A stretch of 34,510 nt of DNA from JBDKGH01 sp039798265 (GTDB lineage Bacteria; Bacteroidota; Bacteroidia; Flavobacteriales_D; Sanyastnellaceae), in contig JBDKGH010000148.1 in assembly GCA_039798265.1 (NCBI GenBank), forward strand, positions 1 through 34,510. The letters are read 5' to 3'. The notes under the pieces are model-generated. The model was not told the DNA's origin. It saw only the letters and a list, made by a program, of their open reading frames with translations, and searched no databases. A program made the translations under genes and the position numbers. Each line of letters begins with the position of its first letter. Position 1 is the stretch's first letter. This document shows, one piece after another, positions 32,621 to 34,510 of the stretch.

Positions 32621-33025
32621 TTAACTTCTAAAAACAGCTCTTTGGTGAAAGCCTTCTACAGGCCCCATGTTTTTACTTGTTATTTCTCCCGCTTCAAATT
32701 TTATCTTCTTATCATACAGTACACCTTTGTCATAAAAGCTCACCCAATAAAGGTTCTCGAGCTTGGTAGCTTGTTGCAAAAGCACTTCTATTTTCTTCGT
32801 TGAGTGTGGCTCTACTTCATGGAGAAAAAATCGAAGGTTCGCCGTTTTCCTTTCTTCACCTTTGATCAATCCTTGCGCACTCACTTGAACAATCACGTTC
32901 TCCAAGCGGGTATCGCGTTGATTGATAAAATAGGCCGACCAAATGCGCTGTTTCTTATCATTCGCTTCGGGTAGCATAGCTATACCCACACCGGTCACTT
33001 CTGGTATAATAATATCCTTCTTCAT
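32621..33025 (-). CDS. Small conserved Bacteroidota protein, unknown function
   Basis: The 134-residue protein has no signal peptide or membrane segment. It is beta-rich, with IIIPEVTGVGIAMLPEAN, WSAYFINQRDTRLENVIVQVSAQGLIKGEE, LRFFLHEVEPHSTKKIEVLLQQATKLENLYWVSFYDKGVLYDKKIKFEAG. Similar Bacteroidota proteins are, as I recall, often labelled 'phenylalanyl-tRNA synthetase subunit alpha'. That label is not supported here: the length and motifs do not fit a class II synthetase. The predicted fold resembles an Ig/fibronectin-like sandwich (inference). It lies 1 nt after the serine hydrolase gene and 5 nt before the exonuclease gene. Confidence 0.82.
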   Translation of the reverse strand: MKKDIIIPEVTGVGIAMLPEANDKKQRIWSAYFINQRDTRLENVIVQVSAQGLIKGEERKTANLRFFLHEVEPHSTKKIEVLLQQATKLENLYWVSFYDKGVLYDKKIKFEAGEITSKNMGPVEGFHQRAVFRS

Positions 33026-33026
33026 C

Positions 33027-34190
33027 TTACTTTTTGATCAATCTTTTTGCCTCGTTTAAATAAACAGCCAAATCAACCGGCATATGGTTGATGCGTTCTT
33101 TACGCTGATTGTGTCCTAAGCGAATCACAATAAGCTCTTCCTTCGGAAGCACTACAATGTATTGTCCTCGAAGGCCTCGACAAGAATAAAACGGACTGCC
33201 CTCATGATTACCCAACCACCAATGCAATCCATACCAATAACACTTTTCATTCAACTCATCGGGAATGCCATTAGGTGTAATGCACTCTTGCACAAAAGAT
33301 GGGCTAACCAAGGTGTCATTTCCCCAAACACCATTATGCTCATAGAGTTTTCCTATGCGCGCAAAGTCGCGGGCTGTCGCGTAAAAACCTGAAAACGTTT
33401 TTTCCATTCCATCATAGCTATCGAGGTTCCAATAAGCAGGAGATTCTGCACCTATGCACGACCAAATTTTCTGAAAACAATAATCTGCCGCATGTCGTCC
33501 TGTTGCTTTTTGTAAAATCATACCGAGCAATACGGTATTACCTCCCTCGTAAGCCCAATAGGTTCCCGGATCCTTTTCTACTTGAAACTTCATGGTCGCT
33601 TCCTTGAGATCATCGCCATAATAAGACTTAGCCATGTATCCGAAAGGACTGCTATAGCTTTCACCGAAAGGAATACCGCTAGCCATTTGCATCAAATGTC
33701 GAATGGTTAAACCCGCGTTTTTTCCTTGCTTGAATTCTGGTAAAAAATCTCCCACTTTTTGATCAAGACTTTTAATGTATCCTTCATCAATCGCTATTCC
33801 TACAAGGATGGCCGTAAAACTTTTGGCCATCGAAAAAGAATTGACATGTGTGGTGTCTGTTGTTCTGTCCCAGTATTTTTCAAACAAAATGGAGTCGCGG
33901 TGAATGACCAAATAGGCAACGGTACCCAATGAATCGGCATGTTTTTCGAACTCCTCAGAAAGACGAGGTAAATTATAGTTCTGATGCAATGCCCAGGGTT
34001 CTGGATGATCGGCGTGTATTTTTCGAGTTTCGAAATAATCCATGTCATCGATATCCGGGCGGGTTTCACCCACCAAATACGTGCAGCGAATGCCCTTCAA
34101 AATATGTTCGTTACCACTCGCATAAAGGCCAATGATAGCCAGCACGATGAGCACACCTAACACCTGTAAGATTCGACGAAATATTTTCAT
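33027..34190 (-). CDS. Membrane-anchored serine hydrolase (class C beta-lactamase family)
   Basis: The 387-residue protein has one N-terminal membrane helix (about 7-25) that anchors a periplasmic domain of the serine beta-lactamase/penicillin-binding fold. The catalytic SxxK reads SMAK (Ser120, Lys123). The Tyr motif region is TYWAYEGGNTVLLGMIL (Tyr214 in YEG, in place of the usual YxN). A further conserved block is YGLHWWLGNHEGSPFYSCRGLRGQYIVVLPKEELIVIRLGH. Members act as D-Ala-D-Ala peptidases, esterases or amidases, and the substrate is unpredictable. There is no reason to call it an antibiotic resistance gene. It heads the three-gene unit; no exact -7 box was seen upstream. Confidence 0.88.
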   Translation of the reverse strand: MKIFRRILQVLGVLIVLAIIGLYASGNEHILKGIRCTYLVGETRPDIDDMDYFETRKIHADHPEPWALHQNYNLPRLSEEFEKHADSLGTVAYLVIHRDSILFEKYWDRTTDTTHVNSFSMAKSFTAILVGIAIDEGYIKSLDQKVGDFLPEFKQGKNAGLTIRHLMQMASGIPFGESYSSPFGYMAKSYYGDDLKEATMKFQVEKDPGTYWAYEGGNTVLLGMILQKATGRHAADYCFQKIWSCIGAESPAYWNLDSYDGMEKTFSGFYATARDFARIGKLYEHNGVWGNDTLVSPSFVQECITPNGIPDELNEKCYWYGLHWWLGNHEGSPFYSCRGLRGQYIVVLPKEELIVIRLGHNQRKERINHMPVDLAVYLNEAKRLIKK

Positions 34191-34313
34191 GCAGACACAA
34201 TTGATTAATGGGGATAAAGGAACGAAAAAGCCCGTTCATCTGAAAAAATAACTTATTCGCATATTCCATTGGGCCAGCAGCAACTTTTTATAGGCTGTAT
34301 CGTATAGGATTTT

Positions 34314-34510
34314 ATGCGTAAAGTTTTTCTTCTCTTCTTATTACTCATTGGCCTCTCGGGATATTCTCAAAACAACATCAACGAGGCCGAAAACCTTTAT
34401 GCGCAAGGTGATTATGAAGCCGCCTTGGCGCAGCTGACTGTCGCCGACATCAAAGACCCTCAGGAGTACAAACTAAAAGGCGACTGTTTTCACAAGCTTG
34501 GCGATTATCG
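34314..34510 (+). CDS. Secreted TPR protein, 5' part (runs off the window)
   Basis: Sixty-five residues are visible from ATG 34314. A signal peptide (MRKVFLLFLLLIGLSGYSQ, cut near residue 18) is followed by NINEAENLYAQGDYEAALAQL and YKLKGDCFHKLGDY. This gives one TPR unit (A..LY..G.Y..AL..L) and the start of another. Such N-terminal repeats occur in many Bacteroidota envelope proteins, so the overall function cannot be told from this part. It is divergent from the serine hydrolase gene, with a 123-nt gap. Confidence 0.8.
   Translation, partial: MRKVFLLFLLLIGLSGYSQNNINEAENLYAQGDYEAALAQLTVADIKDPQEYKLKGDCFHKLGDY

Noticed and set aside
32621..33025. Phenylalanyl-tRNA synthetase alpha subunit
   Set aside because: The protein is 134 residues and has no class II synthetase motif; the name is a likely propagated mislabel in relatives.
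33027..34190. Antibiotic-resistance beta-lactamase
   Set aside because: Only the general serine hydrolase fold is shown. The Tyr motif is variant and the family mostly comprises peptidases and esterases.
1..34510. CRISPR arrays, insertion sequences, prophage, tRNA or rRNA genes
   Set aside because: No regularly spaced repeats, transposase or integrase frames, attachment duplications or tRNA/rRNA-like sequence were seen on reading both strands.

Overview
The window comes from a member of the Bacteroidota, most likely a flavobacterium-like marine or freshwater lineage (Flavobacteriales/Cryomorphaceae-type; this placement is inference). The evidence is a SusC/SusD outer-membrane pair, the gliding lipoprotein GldH, a PorP/SprF protein beside a type B (gliding-motility-type) C-terminal sorting domain, two large proteins with type A-like sorting domains, and several exact TAnnTTTG -7 promoter boxes, the Bacteroidota consensus. 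No rRNA, tRNA, CRISPR array, insertion sequence or phage gene was seen. Most of the window is ordinary chromosomal housekeeping and envelope gene content.

Layout. 1-716: 3' part of atpG. 831-2303: orphan NtrY-like sensor kinase. 2526-7240: SusC/SusD pair with a hairpin-rich leader and a strong terminator. 7294-9188 (minus): hemW and a cyclase-family hydrolase, overlapping by 4 nt. 9234-9743: biotin carrier protein, divergent from hemW. 9860-12165: a secreted type B CTD protein, its PorP/SprF partner and a YjbR-like protein, all tightly packed. 12243-13762: an unknown acidic-linker protein overlapping rsmI. 13827-14378: a small outer-membrane barrel-like protein. 14454-17245: lysS and an OmpA-family lipoprotein. 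17302-21215 (minus): recO, holB, a RicT/PSP1 protein with an Arg/Asn/Gly-rich tail, and gldH, probably one operon. 21216-21553: a 338-bp hairpin-rich intergenic stretch. 21554-27815: two tandem paralogous ~1010-aa secreted LamG-like proteins. 27924-30675: a DUF3592-like membrane protein, a four-cysteine lipoprotein, rlmN, and two related secreted proteins resembling stand-alone TonB C-terminal domains. 30969-31820: an outer-membrane barrel protein. 31896-34190 (minus): a three-gene operon of serine hydrolase, a small conserved protein and a PolB-type exonuclease. 34314-end: start of a secreted TPR protein.

How genes fit together. Two themes recur. One is outer-membrane traffic: SusCD import, type IX secretion cargo with PorP/SprF, GldH, OmpA and beta-barrels, and TonB-CTD-like proteins. 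The other is translation and genome maintenance: lysS, rsmI, rlmN, recO, holB. Transcription units are short and mostly bounded by clear hairpin terminators. Several start codons lie only 4-7 nt after a -7 box, predicting leaderless or nearly leaderless mRNAs. No complete unknown defence or mobile system is visible. The most promising unexplained elements are the structured region at 21370-21493, the tandem LamG-like paralogs with palindromes upstream, the TonB-CTD-like pair, and the RicT disordered tail.
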